From Methylobacillus rhizosphaerae (GTDB lineage: Bacteria; Pseudomonadota; Gammaproteobacteria; Burkholderiales; Methylophilaceae), in assembly GCF_900187985.1 (NCBI RefSeq), contig NZ_FZOA01000006.1, positions 62,001 through 126,000 on the forward strand: 64,000 bases of DNA, given 5' to 3'. Shown here piece after piece: positions 1 to 9,281 of the stretch. Every line of letters begins with the position of its first letter. Position 1 is the stretch's first letter. A model generated the notes under the pieces. That model searched no databases, was not told where the DNA came from, and worked only from the letters and a program-made list of their open reading frames with translations. The position numbers and the translations under genes were made by a program.

Positions 1-294
1 CATGCCCACCAAGGCCACGATCACGCCAATCACATCCCAGTGTGTAGGTCTGATACCATCCACCAGCCATAACCATCCCAGTGCAACCGCAATATATACG
101 CCTCCATAAGCCGCATATACACGCCCTGCCGCTGTAGGGTGCAGACTCAACAACCAGGCAAACGCCGCGAGGCTGACGGCAGCCGGCAACAAAAGCAGGA
201 TAGAACCGCCTTTCTTCAGCCAGAGATAAGGCAAATAACAACCAATAATCTCAGCCAAGGCTGTCACAACAAACAATACAAATGTTTTCAGCAC
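1..294 (-). CDS. YnfA/UPF0060 family small membrane protein (partial, C-terminus cut by window edge)
   Basis: Read leftward from a GTG at 294, the frame stays open to base 1 and encodes about 98 residues of a very hydrophobic protein. It has the family landmarks of YnfA/UPF0060: an [16 protein letters not shown] segment after the first membrane helix, [16 protein letters not shown] in the middle and a [11 protein letters not shown] stretch before the last helix. Four inner-membrane helices are expected; the family resembles small multidrug-resistance transporters but its substrate is unsettled. A GGAG ribosome site lies about 10 bases upstream of the GTG (305-308 on the + strand). The family is about 110 residues, so only roughly ten are missing. 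Family call is firm; start is likely. Confidence 0.85.
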   Translation of the reverse strand, partial: MLKTFVLFVVTALAEIIGCYLPYLWLKKGGSILLLLPAAVSLAAFAWLLSLHPTAAGRVYAAYGGVYIAVALGWLWLVDGIRPTHWDVIGVIVALVGM

Positions 295-414
295 GCGCTA
301 CTCACTCCAGCTTCCCAATACACCATTATAGTGAAGAATCCCTATCTGTTTTCACTGGGTATCTCAATGCAACGATGTAGCGCAGTCGCTTGCTGCCTGC
401 AAAATCACCAATAA

Positions 415-440
415 AAAAGCCAGCATCACTGCTGGCTTTT
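415..440 (-). terminator. Rho-independent terminator of the large oxidoreductase gene
   Basis: AAAGCCAGCA / TGCTGGCTTT arms around a 4-base loop sit just past the stop of the leftward gene ending at 455. Reading leftward, the stem is followed by a T-run. Direct sequence observation. Confidence 0.85.
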
Positions 441-454
441 GCACGACACGCTGA

Positions 455-3400
455 TTACAACAAGACCTTCTCGATCCCGCCGTTATTGGCCTTCTGCACA
501 TAATCCTGCATCCAGTTTTCTCCCAGCAGGTGCTTGGCCATCTCGACCACGATATAGTCCGCCTCAATGCCGGTATCTTCGCCATAACGCGATAGCCCCT
601 GCAAGCATGAAGGGCAGGAAGTCAGGATTTTCACGTCCTGCTCTGGTTTGCCTGGGGTCAGTCCCATCTTGGTCATGCCTTTCTCCAGTTCTTCCTGCTT
701 GCGCATTTTGACCTGGGTAGCAATATCAGGACGGGAAACTGCAAACGTCCCCGACTCACCGCAACAACGATCATTCAGCGCCACATCGTTTTCGCCCACC
801 AGCGCCTGTGTCACTTTCATTGGCGCATAAGTCTTCATGGGGCTGTGACATGGGTCGTGATACATGTAGCGTGTGCCTGTCACACCTTCGATCTTGAAGT
901 TTTTCTCCATCAGATATTCGTGGATATCCAGCAGTCGCGCGCCCGGGAAAATGCGTTCAAACTCGTATTTCTGCAATTGATCCATGCAGGTACCGCAGGA
1001 AACAACTACCGTCTTGATATCCAGGTAATTCAGCGTATTGGCAACACGGTGGAACTGCACGCGGTTATCTGCAGTAATCTGCTGCCCCTTGTCGTGATTG
1101 CCACTGGAGGTTTGCGGATAACCGCAGCACAAATAACCAGGAGGCAATACTGTGATGGCACCGGCTTCATACAGCATGGCCTGGGTAGCCAACCCGACAG
1201 TCGAGAACAATCGCTCGGAACCGCAGCCTGGGAAATAGAATACGGCGTCCGAATCCTCATTGGTCTTTTCCGGGTTCCGAATCACCGGCACAATGGTGTC
1301 ATCCTCAATACCCAGCAACGCGCGCGATGTCTTGGTCGGCATGGACTTGGGCATAGGACGGTTGAGGAAATGGATTACCTGCGCCTTGATTTCCGGCTTG
1401 CCCAAAGTCTGAGGCGGACTCTTCTTTGTGCTGTTCAACAAGCCCAGCTTGCTGAACAGGCTGTGTCCCAGCCGCTGAGCCTTGTAGCCAAACCCGATCA
1501 TGCTGGTACGCATGGCTCGAATCGTGGCCGGATCCTTGACGTTGAGGAAGGTCATCGCGGCAGTAGTGCCAGGATTGAAATGCTTTTTGCCCTGCTCACG
1601 CAGGAAATTGCGCATTGCAATCGACACATCACCGAAATCGATGTCAACCGGGCAAGGTTTTTCGCAGCGGTGACACACGGTGCAGTGATCCGACACATCA
1701 TTGAACTCGTCAAAATGCTTGAGCGATATGCCGCGCCTGGTCTGTTCTTCGTAGAGAAATGCCTCGATCAACAGCGAAGTGCCGAGAATTTTGTTGCGCG
1801 GACTATACAGCAGGTTGGCACGCGGCACATGTGTCGTGCAAACCGGCTTGCATTTGCCACAACGCAGGCAATCACTGATGGAGTCTGCAATGTCGCCTAT
1901 CGCCGATTGCTCCATGATGATGGATTCCTGCTCCAGGAGGCCGAATGACGGTGTATAGGCAGAATGCAGTCCTGAGCCTGCCATGAGCTTGCCTTTATTG
2001 AAGCGTCCTTCAGGATCCACCTGGTTTTTATAGGCGGCAAACTTGGTCACGGTTTTTTCGTCCAGGAACTCCATCTTGGTAATGCCGATACCATGTTCGC
2101 CGGAAATCACGCCACCCAGCCCGGTTGCCAGTTTCATGATGCGTGCCACAGCTTCGTGCGCCGTCTGCATCATGTCGTAATCATCGGAGTTGACCGGGAT
2201 ATTGGTATGCACATTGCCGTCGCCTGCATGCATATGCAAGGCTACGAACACGCGCCCCTTGAGCACCTGCGCATGAATTTCATCACAACGCTCCAGGATG
2301 CGGCTGTACTCGCGGCCAGTGAAAATACGGTGCAACTCTTTTTTGACATTCTGTTTCCACGAAATGCGGATCTGGTGCTCCTGCACGGCACGGAAAATAT
2401 TTTCCACGGCAAGGTCGCTGAACTCTGATCCCAGCAGCGAAATTGCACCATCCAGGTTATCCAGCACTTTCTGCCAATGCTGACGTGTGGCAGCAAATAG
2501 CTCCAGCGCCATCTGGCGCTTCCTGACCAGCATCTCGGGGTCTGCCTGGGTCTCATCATCCTCAAACAAGGGCAGATCCCCCTGCATGAAGGTTTCCAGC
2601 TCGTCCAGCAGCCTGAGCTTGTTCCTGATGGAAAGCTCGATATTGATACGCTCAATACCATCAGAATAGTCGCCTAGACGCGGCAATGGAATCACCACAT
2701 CCTCATTGATCTTGAAAGCATTGGTATGTTTGGCAATCGCGGCAGTACGGGCGCGATCCAGCCAGAATTTCTTGCGCGCATCGCTTGAGACTGCAATGAA
2801 CCCTTCGCCACCCCGTGCGTTGGCCAACCGTACCACCTGTGATGCAGCCTCACCTACGCCGACTTCATCATCACTGGCAATATCGGCAATCAGCACCATT
2901 TTGGGTCGTTCACTGCGATTGGCCTTGGTGGCATAACCCACTGCACGCAGGTAACGCTCATCCAGATGCTCAAGCCCCGCCAGGATGGTATTGGGATGTG
3001 CATCCAGATAATTCTTGATCTCGACAATGGAAGGCACCGCCAACGCGACATGGCCAAAGAATTCCAGGCATACCGTACGCACATGCTTGGGCATGCGGTG
3101 CAGGATAAAGGTCGCTGAGGTAATCAGACCGTCACAGCCTTCTTTCTGGATACCCGGCAGGCCGGAAAGGAATTTATCGGTGACATCCTTGCCCAGCCCC
3201 ACTGTACGGAAGCTGGGGCCGGGAATTTCCAGTATTGCCGGCTCACCGATGAGGGTAGTGCCATCTTCTTCATAGCGTGTGACGCGGAAACGCGCCATGT
3301 CCACATCATGGATTTTGCCAAGATTATGTTCCAACCGCTCGACAAACAACCATTGCGCATCCGGCGTCACCATTCGCCATGAGGCCAGGTTATCGAGTGC

Positions 3401-4270
3401 CGTGCCCCATAACACTGCCTTCTTGCCACCAGCATTCATGGCAATATTGCCACCTATGCATGAAGCATCCGCAGAGGTTGGGTCAACCGCGAACTCCAGG
3501 CCAGCGCTACTCGCAGCCTCCATCACTCGACGCGTCACCACACCGGCGCCGCAATGAATCACCGGCACCTTGCCATCCACGCCGGGCAGGTCAACATCCT
3601 TGACCGAGGAATATTGGTCCAACTTTTCTGTGTTGATGACAGCAGAAAACTTGGTCAACGGCACAGCACCACCAGTATAGCCAGTACCGCCACCACGCGG
3701 GATGATGGTCAGTCCAAGCTCAATGCAGACACGTACCAGCGCAGCTATTTCCTGCTCACTGTCAGGAGTGATGACCACAAACGGGTATTCCACCCGCCAA
3801 TCCGTCGCATCCGTCACGTGGGAAACACGGGACAATCCATCAAACCGGATATTATCCTTGCGGGTGTGGCGAACCAGTTTATGCATAGCCTGCTTGCGTA
3901 AGGCCTCAATATCCCGGAATTCCTGCGCAAAAGCGTCCACCGCCTTGCGCGCCGCCACCACCAGCTTGAGCACCTTGGCATTGCCTGCACTACGCTCATC
4001 AATCGCCTTGATACGGTGTGCCAGCGCATCAATCAAGGCCTTACGCCGTTTTTTGTTGGCAAGCAGATCATCCTGCAAGTACGGGTTGCGCGAGACTACC
4101 CATAAATCCCCGAGCACCTCGAACAGCATGCGCGCAGAACGTCCGGTCTTGCGTTCTGATCGCAGTTCATTGAGTACATGCCAAACCTCTTCACCGAGGA
4201 AACGAATCACAATTTCGCGGTCGGAGAATGAAGTGTAGTTATAGGGAATTTCGCGTAAGCGGGCAGTCAT
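455..4270 (-). CDS. Large FAD-linked oxidase / Fe-S oxidoreductase (DUF3683-type, D-lactate dehydrogenase-like)
   Basis: A single polypeptide of about 1270 residues fuses parts that are often separate subunits. The N-terminal ~150 residues match the DUF3683 type. Next comes a PCMH-type FAD-binding domain with the [15 protein letters not shown] loop and a FAD-oxidase C-terminal domain containing [15 protein letters not shown] and SGEHGIG. Two ferredoxin-type clusters follow ([11 protein letters not shown] near residue 800, [14 protein letters not shown] near 860), then two CCG cysteine-rich domains ([33 protein letters not shown]) as in GlcF/LldE. It probably oxidises a 2-hydroxy acid and passes electrons to the respiratory chain; the substrate is unknown. 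The frame opens at 4315, but the ATG at 4270 ([12 protein letters not shown]) matches the usual family start. No strong ribosome site is seen for either. A terminator follows at 415-440. Confidence 0.8.
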   Translation of the reverse strand: MTARLREIPYNYTSFSDREIVIRFLGEEVWHVLNELRSERKTGRSARMLFEVLGDLWVVSRNPYLQDDLLANKKRRKALIDALAHRIKAIDERSAGNAKVLKLVVAARKAVDAFAQEFRDIEALRKQAMHKLVRHTRKDNIRFDGLSRVSHVTDATDWRVEYPFVVITPDSEQEIAALVRVCIELGLTIIPRGGGTGYTGGAVPLTKFSAVINTEKLDQYSSVKDVDLPGVDGKVPVIHCGAGVVTRRVMEAASSAGLEFAVDPTSADASCIGGNIAMNAGGKKAVLWGTALDNLASWRMVTPDAQWLFVERLEHNLGKIHDVDMARFRVTRYEEDGTTLIGEPAILEIPGPSFRTVGLGKDVTDKFLSGLPGIQKEGCDGLITSATFILHRMPKHVRTVCLEFFGHVALAVPSIVEIKNYLDAHPNTILAGLEHLDERYLRAVGYATKANRSERPKMVLIADIASDDEVGVGEAASQVVRLANARGGEGFIAVSSDARKKFWLDRARTAAIAKHTNAFKINEDVVIPLPRLGDYSDGIERINIELSIRNKLRLLDELETFMQGDLPLFEDDETQADPEMLVRKRQMALELFAATRQHWQKVLDNLDGAISLLGSEFSDLAVENIFRAVQEHQIRISWKQNVKKELHRIFTGREYSRILERCDEIHAQVLKGRVFVALHMHAGDGNVHTNIPVNSDDYDMMQTAHEAVARIMKLATGLGGVISGEHGIGITKMEFLDEKTVTKFAAYKNQVDPEGRFNKGKLMAGSGLHSAYTPSFGLLEQESIIMEQSAIGDIADSISDCLRCGKCKPVCTTHVPRANLLYSPRNKILGTSLLIEAFLYEEQTRRGISLKHFDEFNDVSDHCTVCHRCEKPCPVDIDFGDVSIAMRNFLREQGKKHFNPGTTAAMTFLNVKDPATIRAMRTSMIGFGYKAQRLGHSLFSKLGLLNSTKKSPPQTLGKPEIKAQVIHFLNRPMPKSMPTKTSRALLGIEDDTIVPVIRNPEKTNEDSDAVFYFPGCGSERLFSTVGLATQAMLYEAGAITVLPPGYLCCGYPQTSSGNHDKGQQITADNRVQFHRVANTLNYLDIKTVVVSCGTCMDQLQKYEFERIFPGARLLDIHEYLMEKNFKIEGVTGTRYMYHDPCHSPMKTYAPMKVTQALVGENDVALNDRCCGESGTFAVSRPDIATQVKMRKQEELEKGMTKMGLTPGKPEQDVKILTSCPSCLQGLSRYGEDTGIEADYIVVEMAKHLLGENWMQDYVQKANNGGIEKVLL

Positions 4271-4452
4271 GCTGATAATCGCGGCTAAAGGCATAATTGT
4301 ATCATGGAGATACATGCAAAAATAAGCCCAGATGCAGCACTGGTGCGGCTTTCAAGAGAATGAGAATTGTTCAGTTCATTTACGCACCCTCATGCAATCC
4401 ATGATGACAAAGCGCCAAAAAAGCACCACAATGGCAAAAGATAGATGATTGA

Positions 4453-4974
4453 ATGACCACTAATACAATGTCCAAGAAACTACGTACCATCCTGATCCCG
4501 CTCGTCATCATCGGCCTGCTTGCCTTTCTCGGGGTTTCCCTTACCCAGAAACCACAGGCACCCGATATCAGCTTCGTGACCCTGGAAGGCAAAACTTTAC
4601 CCATGTCTTCCCTGCAGGGGAAAATGGTGCTGGTAAATTTCTGGGCGACCGATTGCCCAGGGTGCATTGCGGAAATGCCGGGACTGATAGAAACCTATCA
4701 GCAATACAAGGACAAAGGGTTTGAAGTCATTGCTGTCGCCATGTCATATGATGGCATCCAGCAAGTAACCAACTACTCACAAAATAACGCCCTGCCCTTC
4801 CCCGTTGCCCATGACAGCCAAGGTGAGGCAGCACGCAGCTTTGATGATGTCCGTGTCACGCCGACTTCATTCATCATCGACAAGCAAGGCCGTATTATCC
4901 AGAAACTGATAGGCGAACTGGAATTCACGGCACTGCGCAAAACGCTGGACCAGCACTTGGGAACAGGAGCTTGA
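4453..4974 (+). CDS. TlpA/ResA-like periplasmic thioredoxin, membrane anchored
   Basis: 173 residues. One N-terminal membrane helix (about residues 10-30) anchors a thioredoxin-fold domain in the periplasm. The redox motif is CPGC at 68-71 in the context NFWATDCPGCIAEMP, and the cis-Pro loop VTPTSFIID is present. Proteins of this type reduce disulfides during cytochrome c maturation or act as general periplasmic reductases. The next gene (hemJ-like) begins within a few bases, so the two are probably cotranscribed and may both serve haem or cytochrome assembly (inference). A second in-frame ATG five codons in is a possible alternative start. Confidence 0.85.
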   Translation: MTTNTMSKKLRTILIPLVIIGLLAFLGVSLTQKPQAPDISFVTLEGKTLPMSSLQGKMVLVNFWATDCPGCIAEMPGLIETYQQYKDKGFEVIAVAMSYDGIQQVTNYSQNNALPFPVAHDSQGEAARSFDDVRVTPTSFIIDKQGRIIQKLIGELEFTALRKTLDQHLGTGA

Positions 4975-4976
4975 GC

Positions 4977-5390
4977 ATGCTCTGGATAAAGGCCTGGCAC
5001 ATCATCTTCATGGTCACCTGGTTTGCGGGCCTGTTCTATCTGCCGCGCCTGTTTGTCTACCATGCCCAGGCGCAGGATAGCATCAGCAATGACCGCTTCA
5101 AGATCATGGAGCGCAAGCTGTTTTTTGGCATCATGACGCCCGGAGCCGTCCTGACCATCATCTTCGGAATGTGGCTATGGCAAGGATATGGCATTTCCGG
5201 TGCCTGGCTGCATGCAAAACTCACGCTGGTGGCACTGCTCGTCGCCTACCACGTTTATTGTGGCAAGCTGCTGCTGGACTTCAAGCATGATCGCAACCAG
5301 CATGGTCACGTTTATTACCGCTGGCTGAATGAATTGCCGGTCATCGCCCTGGTTGCCATTGTCATTCTGGTAATCGTCAAACCCTTCTGA
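4977..5390 (+). CDS. hemJ: HemJ-type protoporphyrinogen IX oxidase
   Basis: 137 residues with four predicted membrane helices. The start MLWIKAWHIIFMVTWFAGLF, the LPRLFVYHA segment and the NELPVIAL stretch near the C-terminus are typical of HemJ (UPF0093), which converts protoporphyrinogen IX to protoporphyrin IX in haem synthesis. The conserved His in WHIIF and the Arg in LPRLF are present. I use the ATG at 4977 because AGGAG lies 7 bases before it; an in-frame TTG at 4971 overlaps the upstream stop. It follows the TlpA-like gene closely, suggesting one transcript. Confidence 0.85.
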   Translation: MLWIKAWHIIFMVTWFAGLFYLPRLFVYHAQAQDSISNDRFKIMERKLFFGIMTPGAVLTIIFGMWLWQGYGISGAWLHAKLTLVALLVAYHVYCGKLLLDFKHDRNQHGHVYYRWLNELPVIALVAIVILVIVKPF

Positions 5391-5403
5391 TCTGGATCTG
5401 GAA

Positions 5404-6207
5404 ATGCCTACGTTCTATCGAAACAAATCATGGCTACTGCAATCCCTGAAGACCCATCAGCATGACAAACCGCGATTGAACCTACTGCATGTTTTCGACC
5501 TCATGCTGAACTCCACCCACCCGCCCAGCGAACTTGCGAAGGAGTTGCACCGGCAAAAACCAGGCTTGATCCGCCTGCTCAGGAAACAGGCCAAGGTCAG
5601 TGGCGCCCAACTTCCTGATGCACTTGCCCAACAAATATTCATCATGCTGGACAGTGCGCTGCAACAAGAATTACAGAACCCAGGCAGCCAGGCAATGCAG
5701 CACGCACGCGTTGCAACACTGGCCCTGATCCATGCCCAATGCGATGGCAGCTGGCGCAAACTACGCGACTTCGGCATGAGTGCCAGCTTTATCAGCCTGC
5801 TCGGTATTACGCTGTTCATGTCCTGGTATATGCTGCGCGAACTGCCGCCGGTCCAGAAGTCCCCCTCCAGCCATCAATTATGGAGTGCCGTTGCCCAGGA
5901 TCATACTCTCAAGACCAGCCATATTGCAGCAGAGCTCTACAATATGATTGAACGTATGCACCAGGGAACATGCCACTTTCCCCAAGCCTTGATGCTGAAT
6001 GAGTCTGAGCGCGGGGTATTCCTCAGCGCCGTCATGTCTGGCAGCCTCTCCAACCAGGCGGATGACCTCAAACTGGCAAGCCAGCTGTTAAAGAAAGTTA
6101 ACTGCGAATACAAGCCGCTGATCATGATGTCAGAGTCTGAACAAGCCTATCTCAAGGCCCAGCTGACCTATCCGCCATTGAGGAAACAGCCAACACAGCA
6201 TTTCTGA
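5404..6207 (+). CDS. Hypothetical protein with one central membrane helix
   Basis: 267 residues, not recognised. The first ~125 residues are soluble and helix-rich, with LNLLHVFDLMLNS and a KELHRQKPGLIRLLRKQAK stretch. One hydrophobic helix (FISLLGITLFMSWYML, about 139-154) is followed by a soluble C-terminal half. The N-terminal part carries basic residues and would be cytoplasmic by the positive-inside rule. It starts 13 bases after hemJ and so probably belongs to that transcript. Base composition matches its neighbours. Confidence 0.65.
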   Translation: MPTFYRNKSWLLQSLKTHQHDKPRLNLLHVFDLMLNSTHPPSELAKELHRQKPGLIRLLRKQAKVSGAQLPDALAQQIFIMLDSALQQELQNPGSQAMQHARVATLALIHAQCDGSWRKLRDFGMSASFISLLGITLFMSWYMLRELPPVQKSPSSHQLWSAVAQDHTLKTSHIAAELYNMIERMHQGTCHFPQALMLNESERGVFLSAVMSGSLSNQADDLKLASQLLKKVNCEYKPLIMMSESEQAYLKAQLTYPPLRKQPTQHF

Positions 6208-6271
6208 TGCCCCACCAGGCATTGGCAACATCAAGCAGAGCAGGTTCCAGCTGACGTTGGCATAACACCCG

Positions 6272-6724
6272 CTACCTGAAAACAGCCTTTAATTGCGCCA
6301 ATCCTGACTGGAAAACACCCGTAATTGCCTCAATTGCCGCCTGGTCATCACTTGGCGGTTTGCGATTGAATTGACTGACCCACAAGACACGACTACGGCT
6401 ACCATCCCTCTGAATGGACAACGTGGCACTGTAGTCACTCACCGGCAGTACACTTTCCGTAATACTGTAAGAAAGCGTCATTTCCTGGCCATCCCATGCT
6501 GTCAGGGTTTCATGAATCGTCCCGCCACCCTTGAGAGTCAGTACACGCATGGCTCCCGGCTGGCCTTCCTCACCATGGACAATTTCCGTACTGGCCAGCG
6601 CCGGATGCCAGGCCATGTCGCCGAACAACCCTATTGTGGCCCATACCTCACTGGCAGACGCTTCCAACACAACAGATTCCCTTACAGAAAGCTGCTTATC
6701 AACATTAATTCCTGAAGACACCAT
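6272..6724 (-). CDS. SRPBCC-family (START-like) protein, polyketide cyclase/dehydrase type
   Basis: About 150 residues with the layout of a small-ligand-binding START-like fold: LSVRESVVLEASASEVWATI at the first strand, DMAWHPALASTEIVHGE after it, the TLKGGGTIHETLTAWD middle and a long C-terminal helix (FQSGLAQLKAVF). Members bind hydrophobic ligands in a helix-grip cavity; the ligand cannot be predicted here. The ATG at 6724 is preferred over a TTG two codons earlier because a GAGGGGG ribosome site fits it better. Monocistronic by context. Confidence 0.75.
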   Translation of the reverse strand: MVSSGINVDKQLSVRESVVLEASASEVWATIGLFGDMAWHPALASTEIVHGEEGQPGAMRVLTLKGGGTIHETLTAWDGQEMTLSYSITESVLPVSDYSATLSIQRDGSRSRVLWVSQFNRKPPSDDQAAIEAITGVFQSGLAQLKAVFR

Positions 6725-6960
6725 GATCAATACACCCCCTCAAAGTAAAAGTAAAATTTGGCACATACATACTTTTCTGTAAACACGACGTACCTGGCAC
6801 CAATATCCAGAACAGCCATCAATTTACACTTTTTTATACTTTTGTAACAGTTTGGTTACACTTAACTCAAGCAGGAATAACAGGCTGCAATTATACTCAG
6901 TCACATATTGAGGATTTCAGTAGGATTCTCGCAATATTCACCTATTCAAACTTGAATATG

Positions 6961-6980
6961 TATATACTGACTGGTATATA
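6961..6980. promoter_or_regulatory. Inverted repeat upstream of TetR gene, candidate operator
   Basis: TATATAC (6961-6967) and its near mirror GGTATATA (6973-6980) flank a 5-base spacer, about 40 bases before the TetR-type gene. Position and symmetry suit autoregulation by that repressor; binding is inferred. The rest of the 290-base gap (6730-7019) is AT-rich with no other clear signal. Confidence 0.4.
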
Positions 6981-7019
6981 AAATTGCGTAAAATATACGC
7001 ACAACAAGGAACCTGAATT

Positions 7020-7592
7020 ATGTCCGTGTTACGGGAAAAAATTCTGCACGTTGCGTCCGATTTGTTCCAGACGCGCGGTATCAACTCTACAGGCGTGGAT
7101 ACTATTGTCGCAGTGGCAGGCACGACCAAAATGACCCTTTACAAGTATTTCCGCAGCAAGGAAGAACTCATCCTCGAAGTACTGCAAAAAGGGCATAGTG
7201 ATTTCACTACCTGGCTTGGACACAACCTCAGCAAGAATGCAAAGAAACCATCAGACCGCTTGCAGAAACTCTTTGATTTCATCGAAGAATGGGTCACAGC
7301 GCCCGACTTCCGCGGCATGGCATTCCTGAAGGCATCTGCCGAGTTCCCGAATGAGGAAAATCCAGTACACCGCCTGTCAGCAGAGCAGTCTCGTCAATTC
7401 CGCCAGTTTCTCGCGGAACTCGCAGCTGATGCGGGCGCACGTGATCCAGACAGCCTGGCGCTACAACTCTCCATCCTGATTGAGGGTGCGATTCAGGCTG
7501 AGCAGATCAAGCGTGGTTCAGGTGCTATCAAATATGCAAAAAAAGCTGCCAAGCTCCTGATTGAGAACTCTCTGGAAAAACAGGCAGCATAA
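7020..7592 (+). CDS. TetR/AcrR-family transcriptional regulator
   Basis: 190 residues. The N-terminal DNA-binding domain is complete: LREKILHVASDLFQTRGINS, then VDTIVAVAGTTKMTLYKYF as the helix-turn-helix and RSKEELILEVL as helix 4. The C-terminal half is a ligand-binding helical domain and binds an unknown inducer. An inverted repeat sits in its own promoter region, so autorepression is likely. The gene stands alone between the SRPBCC gene and a kinase gene, with its own terminator downstream, so its targets beyond itself are not evident. Confidence 0.9.
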   Translation: MSVLREKILHVASDLFQTRGINSTGVDTIVAVAGTTKMTLYKYFRSKEELILEVLQKGHSDFTTWLGHNLSKNAKKPSDRLQKLFDFIEEWVTAPDFRGMAFLKASAEFPNEENPVHRLSAEQSRQFRQFLAELAADAGARDPDSLALQLSILIEGAIQAEQIKRGSGAIKYAKKAAKLLIENSLEKQAA

Positions 7593-7622
7593 TTCCGGCC
7601 AGTCTTCCAGGCACCACACAGA

Positions 7623-7649
7623 AACCCGCAGCCCTCTGCGGGTTTTTTC
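7623..7649 (+). terminator. Rho-independent terminator after TetR gene
   Basis: CCCGCA / TGCGGG stem with a short loop followed directly by TTTTTT, about 30 bases after the stop codon. Confidence 0.9.
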
Positions 7650-7719
7650 ATGCTTGCAGTCAGCAGGCATGGCCGTGATAATGCCGTTTTCATATACATT
7701 ATTGCAATATAGGCTAGAC

Positions 7720-8682
7720 ATGCGGATATTAATTTGTGGCTCCATGGCATTTGACACGATCATGGTTTTCGGCGACCAGTTCAGGAACCACATCCTGCCG
7801 GACAAGATTCATATGTTGAACATATGCTTTCTGGTACCGGAAATGCGTAGAGAGTTTGGCGGGACAGCGGGCAATATTGCCTACAACCTCAAACTCCTTG
7901 AAGGCAACCCGCTCATCATGGCCACAGTCGGCGATGATTTCGCAGGCTATACCGAATGGCTAGCCCAGCACCAGCTTGACACCACCTATATCAAGCAAAT
8001 CCCTGGCACGTTTACAGCGCAGGCTTTCATCACGACAGACCAGAACAATAACCAGATCATTGCTTTCCACCCCGGCGCAATGAATGAATGCCACCAGAAT
8101 AGTGTGCGCGACACCAATCACATCGACCTCGCCATTATTGCTCCTGATGGACGCGAAGGCATGTTTCTGCACGCCCGGGAATGCCATGAAATGGGAATTC
8201 CGTTCATGTTCGACCCCGGCCAGGGTTTGCCCATGTTCAATGGTGAAGAGTTGTTGCATTTTATTGACCTTGCCACTTATGTGGCAGTAAATGATTACGA
8301 AGCGCAACTATTGCAGGAGAAAACTGGTCTTACACTGGAGCAGATTGCTGAAAAAGTACATGCACTGATTGTCACGAAGGGCGCTCAGGGCTCTACCATC
8401 TACGCAGACGGTAAAATATATGAAATCCCCTGCGTCAAGGCTGATGCTATAGTAGACCCGACCGGATGCGGCGATGCCTATCGTGCCGGCTTGTTGTATG
8501 GCATTGTGCAGGGGTGGGATTGGAATGTATGTGGTCGCCTGGCATCGGTCATGGGCGCAATTAAGATTGCGAGCAAAGGTGCACAGAATCATCAGGCGAC
8601 ACGCGAGGAAATCCAGAACATTTATAGCCAGATATTAGTAAACGAAACTTTGTCACAACTTTCTGCAGAGTCAGATACTTGA
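7720..8682 (+). CDS. PfkB-family carbohydrate/nucleoside kinase
   Basis: 320 residues. PfkB/ribokinase landmarks: ILICGSMAFDTIMVF at the start, the first signature FGGTAGNIAYNLKLLEG, and the ATP/anion-hole motif DPTGCGDAYRAGLLYG with the catalytic Asp. The family usually has DTxGAGD, so the cysteine in GCGD is slightly unusual but occurs in adenosine-kinase-like members. The phosphate acceptor (sugar, adenosine or other) cannot be fixed from sequence alone. An open frame continues 159 bases upstream, but the ATG at 7720 begins the domain and is preceded by AGG. The next gene begins 11 bases after this one, so they may be cotranscribed. Confidence 0.85.
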   Translation: MRILICGSMAFDTIMVFGDQFRNHILPDKIHMLNICFLVPEMRREFGGTAGNIAYNLKLLEGNPLIMATVGDDFAGYTEWLAQHQLDTTYIKQIPGTFTAQAFITTDQNNNQIIAFHPGAMNECHQNSVRDTNHIDLAIIAPDGREGMFLHARECHEMGIPFMFDPGQGLPMFNGEELLHFIDLATYVAVNDYEAQLLQEKTGLTLEQIAEKVHALIVTKGAQGSTIYADGKIYEIPCVKADAIVDPTGCGDAYRAGLLYGIVQGWDWNVCGRLASVMGAIKIASKGAQNHQATREEIQNIYSQILVNETLSQLSAESDT

Positions 8683-8693
8683 AGGAGCATGAT

Positions 8694-9146
8694 ATGCGTA
8701 CGACAACATGGGTGGCAGTAACAGGTATTTTACTCATCCTGAGTGGGTGCATGAGTTCAAATTCCGGCGATGTTTACAGTCGTGATGAGGCGCGCAAGAC
8801 ACAAACTGTGCGTCTCGGCGTTGTGGAAAGCGTACGCAACGTCAGGCTGGAAGGCACAAAATCCCCGATTGGTGGCGGTGCGGGTGCTGTTGTTGGCGGC
8901 ATCGCAGGTAGTTCTATCGGTGGTGGTCGCGGCCAAGCCATTGCCACTGTCGTCGGAGCATTGGTCGGTGGCCTGGCTGGCTCAGCAGCTGAAGAAGGTG
9001 TCACACGCAAGGATGGCCTGGAAATTACCGTCAAATTGGAAAGCGGCAACCTCGTAGCCGTTGTCCAGGAAGCTGATGTGGCATTCAACCCCGGCGACAA
9101 AGTACGCCTGGTTGAGAGCGGCGGCACCACACGCGTCACTCACTGA
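8694..9146 (+). CDS. Glycine-zipper outer-membrane lipoprotein (SlyB/Pcp-like)
   Basis: 150 residues. A signal peptide ends in the lipobox LILSGC, so the mature protein starts at Cys 21 with a lipid anchor. A glycine-zipper segment follows (GGGAGAVVGGIAGSSIGGG then GALVGGLAGSAAEEG), then a beta-rich C-terminal domain ending in PGDKVRLVESGG. This is the layout of the 17-kDa/SlyB/PcP outer-membrane lipoproteins, which guard envelope integrity. AAGGAG lies 6 bases before the ATG at 8694; an in-frame TTG at 8679 overlaps the kinase stop and lacks support. Confidence 0.85.
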   Translation: MRTTTWVAVTGILLILSGCMSSNSGDVYSRDEARKTQTVRLGVVESVRNVRLEGTKSPIGGGAGAVVGGIAGSSIGGGRGQAIATVVGALVGGLAGSAAEEGVTRKDGLEITVKLESGNLVAVVQEADVAFNPGDKVRLVESGGTTRVTH

Positions 9147-9166
9147 CCCTCAACATTTCACACTCC

Positions 9167-9195
9167 CCAGCATGCCGGCTTCTCCGGCGTGCTGG
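9167..9195 (+). terminator. Strong hairpin after lipoprotein gene (terminator-like)
   Basis: CCAGCATGCCGG / CCGGCGTGCTGG, 12-base arms with one G-T pair and a 5-base loop, 20 bases after the stop. No long T-run follows, so termination efficiency is uncertain. Confidence 0.5.
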
Positions 9196-9215
9196 TTCAC
9201 CAAACATTCATCACC

Positions 9216-9236
9216 CTTTCACCATTCTGTCATTTT
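9216..9236 (+). promoter_or_regulatory. Candidate PhoB box upstream of olsB-olsA pair
   Basis: CTTTCAC at 9216-9222 and CTGTCAT at 9227-9233 are spaced 11 bases start to start, as in PhoB tandem repeats (consensus CTGTCAT twice, 11 apart). A weak -10 (TAGAGT, 9244-9249) follows. Ornithine lipids replace phospholipids under phosphate limitation in several proteobacteria, which makes the site plausible; binding is inferred. Confidence 0.45.
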
Positions 9237-9281
9237 CCGGTTCTAGAGTAAGGGCTATTTCAATAGCTCAGGAAACCCTCT

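Noticed and set aside
845..1948. 367-residue open frame on the + strand
   Set aside because: It lies wholly inside the large oxidoreductase gene on the other strand, has no known domains and shows the amino-acid mix of a shadow frame.
4355..4376. Fur-like AGAATGAGAATTGTTCAG between the oxidoreductase and thioredoxin genes
   Set aside because: Symmetry is weak and no iron-related gene follows; kept only as a chance match.
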